From the NCBI GenBank assembly GCA_947044405.1, contig CAMRHE010000331.1, forward strand, positions 62,001 through 126,000: DNA of 64,000 bases, read 5' to 3'. Origin of the DNA: Leptodactylus fallax. Lineage: Eukaryota; Chordata; Amphibia; Anura; Leptodactylidae. This document shows positions 44,741-55,302 of this stretch, one piece after another. How positions within the stretch are numbered: position 1 is the first letter of the stretch; each line of letters begins with the position of its first letter. Under the pieces are notes generated by a model that saw only the letters and a list, made by a program, of their open reading frames with translations, was not told the origin of the DNA and ran no database searches. The position numbers and the translations under genes were made by a program.

Positions 44741-45454
44741 CAGTGGCGTAGCTAGTGGGGGGGGAGGGCAAGGGGGCGGCTGCCCCGGGCCCAATGACTT
44801 CTTGGGGCCCACCCAACACCGCCATTAATACATCCTTTACTTTTAACTAGATCAGTGTCTGCAGACACCGATGAAGTTAAAACCCATCCTGCAACTGTCT
44901 TGTAAGCAACAAACCACTTCAGGTCTGCAGTTTACAAAACACTGAGACCACAGACAGACCACGTCTACTCTCGGCACAGGAGGCGCGATGACGTCATAGC
45001 ATCGCGCTTCCTGCGACCTGACACACATGTCCTGTGCATGGACCCTGCGCATAGAGCACGGATCAAGAAGAGAAAGTGGCGGCTCCATTCATCATGATCG
45101 CAGGTAGGTGAATAGAACTTTTTTTTTTTTTTTTTATTGCAGTTGTGGGTGTTTTAGTAGTATAAAGGGGTCGTTAGGAGGGGGGAATTTTAACAATAGG
45201 GGACGATTCATTAGGGGGCATTATGATGATGAGGGATCATTTATATAAGGGGCATTATGAACTTAAGGGGGTTCTTTTATAGAAGGGCTGTTAGGGGGCA
45301 TTATGAATACACAGGGGAGGTTATTTATATAAGGGGTCATTAGGGGCATCATATATATAAGGGGTCAATAGGGGCACAGTATTTATGTCAGGGAATCGGG
45401 CATAACATAAGGTAGCAATTAATTTAATTAAGGAGGCACTTGAGCTTTATTATG

Positions 45455-46094
45455 GCTAAGACCCCATGTAGCATCCTGAGTAAAAAAGAGCTGCAAGAAA
45501 AACCGCGGAGGTAACGCATCGCAGTTTTTCCCGCAGGGCTTTTCACAGAAAGTCTGCAGAGGTTTCATTTCTGCTTCCATTGTACCTATAAGGAAACCGC
45601 CAGCGTTTCCGTAGGTATAACTGACATGCTGCGATTTCCAAAACTGCAACGGTTTTGGAAATCGCAGCGTGTCCACTGCGTGTATTTTTCTGCAATGTGT
45701 GGATGGGATTCGCTAGAACTGTATAGGAAATGTAACATGCTACGTTTTTTCTGCGGCCAAACCATGGCCTGAGGCTAAGGCCCCACATGACGTGGGAAAG
45801 CATCGCGGTTCTTCCCGCAGCGCTTTAAACAGAAAGTTCGCAGAAGTTTCCTCTGTGGACTCTCTGTTTCAATTACACCTAAGAGGAAACCGCCGGCGTT
45901 TCCGTAGGCATAATTGACATGCTGTGATTTCCAAAACCGCGCCAGTTTTGGAAATCACCGCGTGTCCGCAGCGCGTTTTTTTACCGCAAAGTGGGTCAAC
46001 CACTTTGCTCTGACTGTAAAATGCCGCGAATTTTCGCGGCGTTTCCACCCCAGGCGAATCACGGCATTTACGCCACGTGGGTCTCCGGCCTTAT
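45455..46094. mobile_element. Two related MITEs in tandem
   Basis: Copies at about 45455-45770 and 45776-46094 share AGGAAACCGCC, GGCGTTTCCGTAGGCATAA, TTTTGGAAATC and GCGTGTCC. The second has ends AAGGCCCCACATGACGTGG and CCACGTGGGTCTCCGGCCTT. Related in style to 58239-58458. No coding sequence. Confidence 0.55.
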
Positions 46095-46379
46095 GGAGTT
46101 TTCCAGCTCATTTTTATTGATGATCTATCCTCAAAATAGATCATCAATAAGAGATAAGAGATTCCCCACTGACCAGCTGTATGAAGAGGCTATGGCGCCT
46201 GTTTATATCACACGCTGTCTGTTTATAGTGACCGTGTGATGTAATTACAGCCTTGTCACATAGACATGTATAGGACGAGGCTGTAGTTACATTACAAGGC
46301 TGCTATGAAATGAATGACACTGTGTAAACAGAGAAGGGGTCACGACACTTACACAGGTACCACGGTCCACGGTACTGAA

Positions 46380-46516
46380 GGGGTGTTCCTCACAGCTCAG
46401 CGTCATCACTGGGCTGTAAGGAACACCCCCTCTGACTGTACAGGCTATGGATGAGTACTTTCAGGGAGGGTGTTCCTTACCGCCCAGTGATGACGCTGAG
46501 CTGTGAGGAACACCCC
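46380..46516. repeat. Long hairpin, 49-bp arms
   Basis: Arms 46380-46428 and 46468-46516 are inverted copies with one mismatch and a 39-base loop. The outer 34 bases of each arm pair perfectly. It sits inside repeat sequence; no gene is attached. Confidence 0.85.
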
Positions 46517-46611
46517 CTCAGTACAGCGCTATGGACAAGTACTGTCAGGATTCAGTGCGCTGTCTGCTTTCTAGCGGTATGTAAAAAAGCATATACATGA
46601 GGACATGAAAG

Positions 46612-47311
46612 GTTTCAGCCCTATCCACCTGCTTAAGCAGATGATTGTCTCAGAACCCCTTAATTTCCAGATTTCTTAAGGGTGCTTTGAGACTTAGCCC
46701 AGTGGTTGCAGCTCCTGTTCCACACTGGGATCTATCCACAGTTCTTTCTGGTCTCTGCGGGCCACCATTTGAACCATTGAAGGAAGTGGATCTTAAGTTT
46801 CTGGCTTATAAAACCACCTTTTTGCTAGCTATCACCTCAGCAAAAAGAGTAGGAGGGTTGCAGGCTTCTCTTCTGAAGAGTCATATATTTTATATATATT
46901 TGAGTCCAACTCAGATTTCTTCCTGTGTTTAACCCTAAGGTGCCCTCTTGGGCTAATATCAACCAGCTGGTCTCCTTACCAGTTTTCTTTCCCAGCTCCA
47001 TCTTCCAAGGAGGAGAGAGAACTCCATACACTAGATGTAGTAAGGTGTCTCCAAATTTATCTTCTGTGAACACAGCCCTTCAGAAGATCGGAGAACCTCT
47101 AAATTAATATTATCGTAGAAACAAAGGTCTCAAGGCTTCCAAACCCTCTTTATCGAAATGGATTAAGGAAGCAATTAAAACTTCTTTTTGCTCTCAGGGG
47201 TTAACACCACCTGAGTTCATCAGAGCCCATTCAACCAGGGCTGTGTCAGCCTCCTGGGCTGAGAGTTACTCTTTGCCTTTTGAGCAGCCGCTTCTTGGTC
47301 ATCCCAGCTAA
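46612..47311 (+). pseudogene. DIRS tyrosine recombinase, core part
   Basis: Resumes the DIRS reading with PPFEPLKEVDLKFLAYKTTF and LLAITSAKRVGGLQASLLKS, the catalytic-domain start with Arg in KRVG. Further on, IRAHSTRAVSASWAE is the His-x-x-Arg motif of tyrosine recombinases. Several frame breaks lie between. It is cut at 47311 by a solo LTR. Its first 80 bases duplicate 44641-44715. Confidence 0.8.
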
Positions 47312-48302
47312 TGTAAGAGACAGCCAATGTTGTCCTAAGCTTCATTTGTCTGTATAAACTGTTAATGTTGAATGTATTTCTGTGATTCTGTTCCTTTAAG
47401 ACAGCAGCCATTGTAACTGTGACATGATGCTGGAGTGACTCACCCCCCCCTTTTATGTCAGCCTGCCTGTTCTGCAGACAGAGTGTGAGCAGAGAAGCAG
47501 GAAGTGACGAGACAGAAAGCAGCAGCCATCTTGGCAAGAGAGAAGACAGGTGTCTGTGCTGTATGGAACTGGTGTGGAGATTTTTCTGTACAGCTAAGCT
47601 GTATCTTGGTCCAGAGACAAACAGAGTGTAAAGAGACAACAGGACTAGTGAGTCCACGTGAAAGGAACTGTGCTCAGTGGATGATCAGTGAGACTGGCAT
47701 TGTGACTGTGTATATGGATACCACAGATAGAGACTCGCAGTGCTGTTGACGTACTGGACAGTAACTGCTAAATCCCGGCTTACATCCCAGCTAAGTGTAT
47801 GGATTCGGCAGGACTGTCAGTGTGCTGAATGGAATCTGCTGTTGGATTACATTGCATTCATTTGGTTTCCCTGTTAAAGAGGACTTCATTTCTCCCGAGA
47901 TCCTGATAACCGTGAGGAGAGGACACTTCACTATAAAAGAAAAGACCGACTTTAGGCCCCACCGCGCGCTTCTACGGACTGTAAGCGGTCCACCTGGACC
48001 ACTGGGGAAAAGGGGGTGCACCCAAATGTGAAGTCAGGGTCAGTTAGGGATAGTTTTGAGTATATTGTTCATTCAGTGTCCATACTGCAGAAGTGGACAG
48101 AGTAAAAGTAGAAACCATTGCAGAATTTGCCTTGAAATTGTTCATGCTATATTGTATATTTTGCTTGTCTTTATCCCTGTCATTTTACCTTTAACTAGCC
48201 TTTATTAACTTATAGTAAATATATATTCTTTTCTTGAACTACCGCGTGTGCGTTCATTTCTGGTTGCGGAGTCCAAACCACCTGCCTTGCTCTCGGTTCA
48301 CA
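47312..48302 (+). mobile_element. Solo LTR of the gypsy family, in DIRS recombinase
   Basis: Same LTR family as 12113-13083, 991 bp, with about 25-30 bp extra near 47538-47565 and scattered substitutions. The 4-bp duplication CTAA (47308-47311, 48303-48306) is exact. An older insertion than the full-length copy. Confidence 0.93.
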
Positions 48303-48427
48303 CTAATCTTTGTTAAACACTATCAGTTAGATGTCCGTAGTTCAGAGGCTACTGCCTTTGGGCATTCAGTCTTAAGCACTGTAGTGCGAGAGAACCTCCC
48401 TAGGGGGCCTGCGAAAGGGAATCGGTG
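48303..48427 (+). pseudogene. DIRS tyrosine recombinase, C-terminal piece
   Basis: IFVKHYQLDVRSSEATAFGH carries the HY of the recombinase active-site region (His, Tyr nucleophile). It directly continues the sequence before the solo LTR. Confidence 0.8.
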
Positions 48428-48435
48428 ATTATGAC

Positions 48436-48644
48436 GTTAATCTGTTTTCTCTTAGTCCTAACAGCAGGTAATATTGTTCTTTCTTTATGATTGGCACAAG
48501 GGGGGAGGTCTCTTTTTCCTTCTTATAGGGGTGTGGTCCTGAAATTAATTATGCCAATTAAAAATTCTGCCAGTCCTACCAGCACACAGGGGCAAAAATA
48601 CCCCATATTGTGCTGCTGTTAGGACTAAGGGAAAACAGATTAAC
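48436..48644. repeat. DIRS 3' end inverted repeat
   Basis: Arms 48436-48467 and 48613-48644 (32 bases, one mismatch; GTTAATCTGTTTTC on the left) lie just after the recombinase C-terminus. Inverted and internal complementary repeats are hallmarks of DIRS termini, so this marks the element's right end. Confidence 0.7.
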
Positions 48645-48899
48645 AACATAATAAACGATTATTTTTAATATTCAAATACTTAGAATTTAACATAAAAATT
48701 TCATAAAGATGCAATTGGTTGCGAGCAGGCTGTATGTTAGTATAGGTATAGTATAGTATAGGTATAGTGTAGATAAAGTAGAGTTGGATAATCATTTTAA
48801 CAAGGGAAAAATGCAAAGAACAAGCCGGCCCCGCCCCCCGTCACACAACAATTCTTTTTTTAATTAATTTTTTTCTTTTTTTTCTTATTTTTGTATTAC
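48645..48899. other. AT-rich spacer
   Basis: Contains GTATAGTATAGGTATAGT-type short repeats near 48738-48775 and T-rich runs. No gene. Confidence 0.4.
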
Positions 48900-50470
48900 A
48901 GTCAAAAATGTCAAAGCAGAGGTTGATAAGGGACTGGTACAAGATGAAAGTCCATGCAGAGCAGCATGCGCCCAGTGGGTCCAGTGCCGGTCACAGCGAT
49001 CATACAGAAATGACGCTCTGCTTGACTTCCTGACACCTTCCCTGTGCACAATAGTTAAAAGTTGTCAACTATTTTATTAATCCCACTCACTGTAAAAGGT
49101 AAAAATTTTACTTATTCTATTTAGAGTAAACCAAGTCAGCGGCCCTACACTACTACCAGTAGCGTAAGTGCGCCATCGGCCTCCAGCTCACAGCCGCCTG
49201 TGTCTGCTCCCCCAGCAACCGATTAACCCACTGCAGGTCCCTCTACTGCTGCTCCTATGGAAGGGCAGGAACAAATCGCTCCCCTGTCTGGGCTTTCCCA
49301 CTCGGCAACTCCTAGAGAGGCAATAAATTCATCTTTTCAGGAGTTGCTTAGGAGGGGAAGGGCAGACAGGAGATTGCTGAGATTGGATGATCAAATGAAT
49401 CGATGTAGAGAGGAGCAAGTAAGATTCCGTGTGGAATTCTGTGCTGACGTTTGATGATTGGAGGGGACGGTGTCAGCGAATACTCTCAGTCAGTTCCCAA
49501 ACTCTGTTCTCCTGGACGGAGCAAGTGAGTCCTACCTATTCTTACGGGTGTAGGGTTGCTCTACTCCACATCATGTGGGACTACCTACACTGCCCTCCCA
49601 CCCACATCCCCCTATGCTCAACTCTTTCGTCTCCCTTATTCTATTCCCACTCCTTTGATTTATCCTGTCTCCAAATCCCTCATCTCCCTCCTGTAGGTTT
49701 ACCCAGCCCACATAACTCCTTTTTGGAGGACCCTGCAAGAATCTTCCCCAGGACATAGAGGGGCCAGCAGTTCTGGGACAATGTATCCTCCCACATCTTT
49801 CACCCCCCTCCCCATCCCTGGGAGTAACGGTATATAATTTATTTTTTACTTTACAGAACATCTTCCTTGAGACCAAATCACTTTATCCTATTTGGAGACC
49901 AAAACCAAGGCAAGAAGGCCTCGGAGAATACTTTGTCCCGATGGCTGACATCCACTATCCAGCATGCATACTGTTCTCAGGGTCTAAGATCTCCTACAGA
50001 CATAAAGGCTCATTCAACAATTTGTATCTTTCTGAGCTAAGAGAAGACAAACATCACTCGACCAAATTTGTAGACCAGCAACAAGATCCAGTTTACCTTT
50101 GTAAAACATTATAGACTGGATATTCTGTCTAATTCTGACACTAGTTTTGGACATAAGGTTTTCCAAGCTATAGTCCCTCCATAAGCATCCTTATGTGGTA
50201 CTGGTCCTGTTTTGCTGTGATGAGGGAGACCATGGAAAGGGGGCAATTAGTCCATTGGATTTCCAGGAGTCCATCATGACAGCAACCTTACATTCCTCCC
50301 TTATGCTGTATGTGTGATAGGCTCCAAGTGTTGCATCTTGGTGTCATAACTGGAAAAACATTGGGGTGCGAGGGGTCTTCTAACCTGTCTGCCTTTCACA
50401 GAGGTCAACCTCCTGAGGTGCTGTCATGATGGACTCCAGGAAAACCAATTACCGGTAGGATTAATTCCCC
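48900..50470 (+). pseudogene. Second DIRS element, internally deleted
   Basis: The left part encodes an ORF1-like, serine/proline-rich stretch (SVSAPSASSSQPPVSAPPAT, then EAINSSFQELLRRGRADRRL, stop at 49454). From 49850 recombinase C-terminal sequence appears: FILFGDQNQGKKASENTLSR, LTSTIQHAYC and FVKHYRLDILSNSDTSFGHK, with frame breaks. Reverse transcriptase is missing. Arms at 50254-50284 and 50419-50449 (31 bases, two mismatches) form the terminal inverted repeat. A different family from the preceding DIRS. Confidence 0.75.
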
Positions 50471-50580
50471 CTATTCTATGAAAAAAAAAAAAAATAAAAA
50501 TTACCATTTCTACACCACAATTGGATTCTCTTTTTTTCTAATATAAGTCAAGTTAAAAAATATAATGTATGAAGAAGGAT

Positions 50581-50586
50581 TTTATT
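50581..50586 (-). terminator. Polyadenylation signal of zinc-finger gene B
   Basis: AATAAA on the minus strand, 35 bases after the finger-exon stop. Placement fits the 3' end of gene B. Confidence 0.5.
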
Positions 50587-50621
50587 AACACATGGTCAAC
50601 AACAAAGTACTGTAAAACTGC

Positions 50622-51643
50622 TCATATAAAAACATTCCCATTCCCAACATGAAGAGCACTTCTATCCTGTGTGAGCTTTTTGATGTTTAACAAGAGAAGT
50701 TTAGAAGTTTTGTAAGTAAAACATTTTCCACATTCTGAGCTTGAATATGGCTTCTCTAATCTGTGAATATTCTGATGTGTAGCAAGATATGATTTAGTAC
50801 TGAAAGATTTCCCACATTCTGAACATGAATATGGCTTCTCTCCTGTGTGAAGTCTTTGATATGAAGTTAGATATGGCCTTTGATTAGAACACTTTCCACA
50901 TATGGTACATGAATATGGCTTCTCCCGTGTGAATTTTTTTTTATGAGAGTGAAGAGTTGATTTGTGGCTAAAGCATTTTCCACATTCTAAACAGGAAAAT
51001 AGTTTTATTCCTGTGTGAGTTCTTTGATGTGAAACAAGACAAAATTTATCCACAAAGCATTTTCCACATTCTGAACATAAAAATGGCTTCTCTCCTCTGT
51101 GAGCTCTATAGTGTCTGTCAAGAGACTGAGCAAGAAAATGGCTTCTCCCCTGTGTGAATTTTTTTATGCCTGTGAGGATTTGATTTGTGGGTAAAACATT
51201 TCCCACATTCTGAACATCCAAATGGCTCCTCTGCTGCATGAGTTTTATAGTGTCTACCAAGAGACTGTTTCTGTGTAAAAATTTTTCCACATTGTGGACA
51301 TGAATATGGCTTCTCTCCTGTGTGAATTCTATCATGGTCAGCAAGATGTCCTTTCTTTTATTGGTAAAACATTTGCCACATTCTAAACATGGAAATCGCT
51401 TTGCCCTTTTGTGAGCTCTTGGATTTTCTCTCCTTCTGTGATTTTTATTTTCCTCAACAGTCTGTGATGAATCTAAAGATTGGACGTGTATAATAGGATC
51501 AGATGATAGATCTTTGCTGTGAAGGGCTGAGGGTATATCTGGGGTAATGACATGTTCTTCATATGGATCTTGTGTGATACCATGATCCTCTGCTTTATAA
51601 TCTGTAGATATCAGATATCGCTCTGAGATTCCGGTACAGTCAT
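50622..51643 (-). CDS. Zinc-finger exon of gene B (partly scrambled array)
   Basis: Acceptor TTCACAG just before 51643. A linker typical of amphibian finger genes ([31 protein letters not shown]) leads into C2H2 fingers with CxxECGKCF cores and TGEKPY linkers. Intact or near-intact fingers: [20 protein letters not shown] and [20 protein letters not shown]. Defects: after the first core the frame shifts by one base, so about 80 residues read in a wrong phase, and a downstream deletion returns it. Other fingers have His to Phe, His to Tyr or Cys to Ser changes, and the last finger is out of frame. It stays open to 50622 despite this. Confidence 0.85.
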
Positions 51644-54600
51644 CTGTGAAGAAGAAAAAAAAACAATTTTTAAATATAACCATAGAAATTATACAGATTT
51701 TTTTTTTAAATAACTTTTTTATACAGTACAAACCAAAAGTTTGGACACACCTTCTCATTCCAAGAGTTTTCTGTATTTTCATGACTATAAAAATTGTAGA
51801 TTCACACTGAAGGCATCAAAACTATGAATTAACACATTATATACTTAACAAAAAAGTGTGAAACAACTGAAAATATGTCTTATATTCTAGGTTCTTCAAA
51901 GTAGCCACCTTTTGCTTTGATTACTGCTTTGCATACTCTTGGCATTCTCTTGATGAGCTTCAAGAGGTAGTCACCTGAAATGGTCTTCCAACAGTCTTGA
52001 AGGAGTTCCCAGAGATGCTTAGCACTTGTTGGTCCTTTTGCCTTCACTCTGCGGTCCAGCTCACCCCAAACCATCTGGATTGGGTTCAGGTCTGGTGACT
52101 GTGGAGGCCAGGTCATCTGGCGTAGCACCCCATCACTCTCCTTCTTGGTCAAATAGCCCTTACACAGTCTGGAGGTGTGTTTGGGGTCATTGTCCTGTTG
52201 AAAAATAAATGATGGTCCAACTAAACGCAAACTGGATGGAATAGCATGCCGCTGCAAGATGCTGTGGTAACCATGCTGGTTCAGTATTCCTTCAATTTTG
52301 AATAAATCCCCAACAATGTCACCAGGAAAGCACCCCCACACCATCACACCTCCTCCTCCATGCTTCACGGTGGGAACCAGGCATGTACAGTCCATTCGTT
52401 CACCTTTTCTGCGTTGCACAAAGACACGGTGGTTGGAACCAAAGATCTCAAATTTGGACTCATCAGACCAAAGCTCAGATTTCCACAGGTCTAATGTCCA
52501 TTCCTTGTGTTCTTTAGCCCAAACAAGTCTCTTCTGCTTCTTACCTGTCCTTAGCAGTGGTTTCCTAGCAGCTATTTTACCATGAAGGCCTGCTGCACAC
52601 AGTCTCCTCTTGACAGTTGTTGTAGAGATGTGTCTGCTGCTAGAACTGTGTGTGGCATTGACCTGGTCTCTAATCTGAGCTGCTGTTAACCTGCGATTTC
52701 TGAGGCTGGTGACTCAGATGAACTTATCCTCCGCAGCAGAGGTGACTCTTGGCCTTCCTTTCCTGGGGCGGTCCTCATGTGAGCCAGTTTCTTTGTAGCG
52801 CTTGATGGTTTTGGCCACTGCACTTGGAGGCACGTTCAAAGTTTTCCCAATTTTTCGGACTGACTGATCTTCATTTCTTAAAGTAATGATTGCCACTCGT
52901 TTTTCTTTACTTAGCTGCTTTTTTCTTGCCATAATACAAATTCTAACACTCCATTCAGTAGGATTATCAGCTGTGTATCCACCTGACTTCTGAACAACAC
53001 AACTGATGGTCCCAACCCCATTTATAAGGCAAGAAATCCCACTTATTAAACCTGACAGGGCACACCTGTGAAGTGAAAACCATTTCAGGTGACTACCTCT
53101 TGAAGCTCATCAAGAGAATGCCAAGAGTGCGCAAAGCAGTAATCAAAGCAAAAGGTGGCTACTTTGAAGAACCTAGAATATAAGACATATTTTCAGTTGT
53201 TTCACACTTTTTTGTTAAGTATATAATTCCACGTGTTAATTCATAGTTTTGATGCCTTCAGTGTGAATCTACAATTTTTATAGTCATGAAAATACAGAAA
53301 ACTCTTGGAATGAGAAGGTGTGTCCAAACTTTTGGTCTGTACTGTATATATATTAAAAAAAAATACTGTATATAATAATGTGTTATCAGAAAACCTAATG
53401 TGTTTTTTTTTAAAAAAAAAGATGCTGATGATAAAGCATTCACATCTTTTTGCACAGGTTTGTCTTCTTCAATCTTACTATGCTGACAGCCCATCAGGAT
53501 CCATAAAACCGATCACTCATGGAAGAATGCCTGTCTGAGACAGGGGAGAGGCTAGAATAGTTAAAAAACAAAAATAAGAAATGTGTTTGTCTACCTGTCC
53601 TCACTGCTGCTGCCTCTAATCACTGATGTGATCATCTAGATGTGTGACTCAGGTGCTGGCTGGTCTGGTGCTCAGGACCAGCCTCCACCTGGTTGCTCAG
53701 GCAGTCAATAAAGTTAATACAAATGTTTTTATCAGTAATGACATCACATTCATGGTGGGTGTGGCTAACAACTAAAGTCATGTGCACAATGAACTGCACA
53801 TGATCAGGACAATTAAGGAAGGGTTTGTAGTGTAGAAAAATTCATTTCAGAACGTCAGTAAAAATAAAAAAAAAAAATTTTGGAAATCCCCTTTAAACAG
53901 GGCAGTGCCAGGAGCATCGCTTCATTCAACAAGAAGGTGCTAAGATCATGTATTGGGCAGAGTTGAATCTGTCAGGTCTCACACTTAAGATGAAGTTTGC
54001 TCCCCTTAATAAACCTTCTTCCTGGGGAATGGCACAGCAGAGCTCCACTTTTTGACAATCAAACGTCGAACACAAATTCTGGACCTTATGGTGACTAGGG
54101 CCCAAATCCAACACAAGATACAGATTTTACAGTGACACTGGGAGAAACGGCTTTATTTAGTGGTGACTCCTCACCTGGGCGGTTACCTGTAGGGATGTCC
54201 TCCTCACACTCCTCATCACCACTCACATAGGGATCTTTTATTGCTGTGGCCATAACATTGTTCAGATCTTTATCCTGAGGCTGTGAAATAAATATTGTAA
54301 GTCAGCAACGAAGGAAAGAGACGCAAGGACTTCACATCCCGTCTACACATCATAGGGAATATCTCCATCTACCTGATCATCCTGTGGAAGAAGAGGACTG
54401 GGACATCTCTCCGGTGTTGTCCTCTTACTGGATCTACCTGTAGGAAACACAGACAGGGACTGAATTCATTCTGTACATACAAATAATGGAAGTCCATGTG
54501 TATATAGTCATGTCTATTACCTGGTGATGTGAGGGGCTGGTGGTCCTCCATCATGACCTCCTTGTACACATCCTTGTGTCCTTCTAAATACTCCCACTCC

Positions 54601-55132
54601 TCCATGGAGAAATAGACAGCGACATCCTGACACCTTATAGGAACCTGACAACACAATGATACAGTCATCACCCAGACCCCTCCAGTTACTGTATAATGTC
54701 CCAGCATTCCCAGCAGTGTCACCTCTCCAGTCAGCAGCTCCAGCATCTTGTTGGTGAGTTCTAGGATCTTCTGTTCATTGATCTCCTCCTGTATCAGGGG
54801 GTGAAGTGGAGGTCCCTGGATTGGGCTCAGGGTTCCTCCATATCCTTCATACACAGGAGCCTGATAGCGCCCACTAGAGGTCTTCTTCACTACTGTATAA
54901 TCCTGGTTATGGGGAGACACATTAATAAATATCACTACATACATGTGCAGAGTCCATCACCTCTCCAGTCATATCATCTGTTATTAATATAGATAAGAAT
55001 GATGTAATGTGACATCATCAGAATCTCTCACCTCTCCAGTAAGCTGGTAGATGATCTCTAGGGTGAGATTTAATACACTTTCCGCTATCTTGTCACTGTT
55101 GTTTTCCATCCTTGATATTATATTGTCTGGAG
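50622..55132 (-). CDS. KRAB-like C2H2 zinc-finger gene B
   Basis: Six minus-strand exons with GT-AG borders: 55132-55032 (ATG 55109, [17 protein letters not shown]), 54902-54723 ([20 protein letters not shown] ... MLELLTGE), 54644-54521 ([20 protein letters not shown]), 54437-54373 ([20 protein letters not shown]), 54280-54175 ([13 protein letters not shown]) and 51643-50622 (linker plus fingers). Phases 0,0,1,0,1 join without a break, so an intact transcript reading frame exists. Expected product: nuclear DNA-binding repressor with a KRAB-A-like module. The last intron, about 2.5 kb, holds an Intruder-like transposon. The finger array is damaged (see the finger exon), so function is doubtful. 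Paralogue: gene A at 24737-26091. Confidence 0.85.
51724..53344 (-). mobile_element. Intruder-like (DD38E) Tc1 transposon, complete copy
   Basis: 1621 bp between TA dinucleotides (51722-51723, 53345-53346). The ends are CAGTACAAACCAAAAG and CTTTTGGTCTGTACTG. The terminal repeats are about 265 bp, far longer than simple Tc1 ends, and the left one contains the 3' end of the transposase gene. Inserted in the last intron of gene B in the same orientation as the gene. Related copy: 8127-9696. Confidence 0.93.
51880..52932 (-). pseudogene. Intruder-like transposase with one stop
   Basis: About 350 codons from [12 protein letters not shown] (ATG 52932). Helix-turn-helix [24 protein letters not shown] motif, [10 protein letters not shown] (first Asp), [10 protein letters not shown] and [11 protein letters not shown] (second Asp). 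The third catalytic position lies 38 residues later in DLNPIQMVW, where Glu has become Gln. The single frame break is TGA at 52714-52716, present at the same codon in the copy at 8700. The C-terminus [11 protein letters not shown] lies in the terminal repeat. Nearly intact but catalytically dead. Confidence 0.9.
53387..54105 (-). repeat. Zinc-finger-locus intronic block, copy 3
   Basis: Intron of gene B between exon 5 and the transposon. Paralogous to 11534-12080 and in part to 2905-3160. Non-coding. Confidence 0.65.
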
Positions 55133-55302
55133 CTGAATTTAGAGATGATAAATCATTGTTTATATCGTACATAATCCCATATAATATATACATGACTTCT
55201 GTACTGCAGGATATTGTACATGGTACTTTTTAGAGAGTGAAAAGATGAGACAATCTTATACTACACTCGATTTATGACAGTGTCTACTGTTTGATAAATC
55301 TG

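Larger units (their letters stand above)
44741..46611. mobile_element. hAT-like and MITE sequence splitting the DIRS recombinase
   Basis: Begins CAGTGGCGTAGCTAG, the hAT-like end seen elsewhere, and holds the GGCACAGGAGGCGCGATGAC and TATATAAGGGGTCATTAG motifs shared with 6880-8080. It ends where DIRS sequence resumes at 46612. Its right end GCATGAGGACATGAAAGG-type sequence recalls 39325-39345 in the hAT element at 38526, so more than one element is probably fused here. Confidence 0.5.

Noticed and set aside
52298..52585. Plus-strand frame over the transposase
   Set aside because: Shadow of the minus-strand transposase. The same shadow occurs in the other copy.
53320..53346. Transposon end as part of a microsatellite
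   Set aside because: The bases match the left end of the element exactly in inverse and stop at a TA, so the boundary is real.
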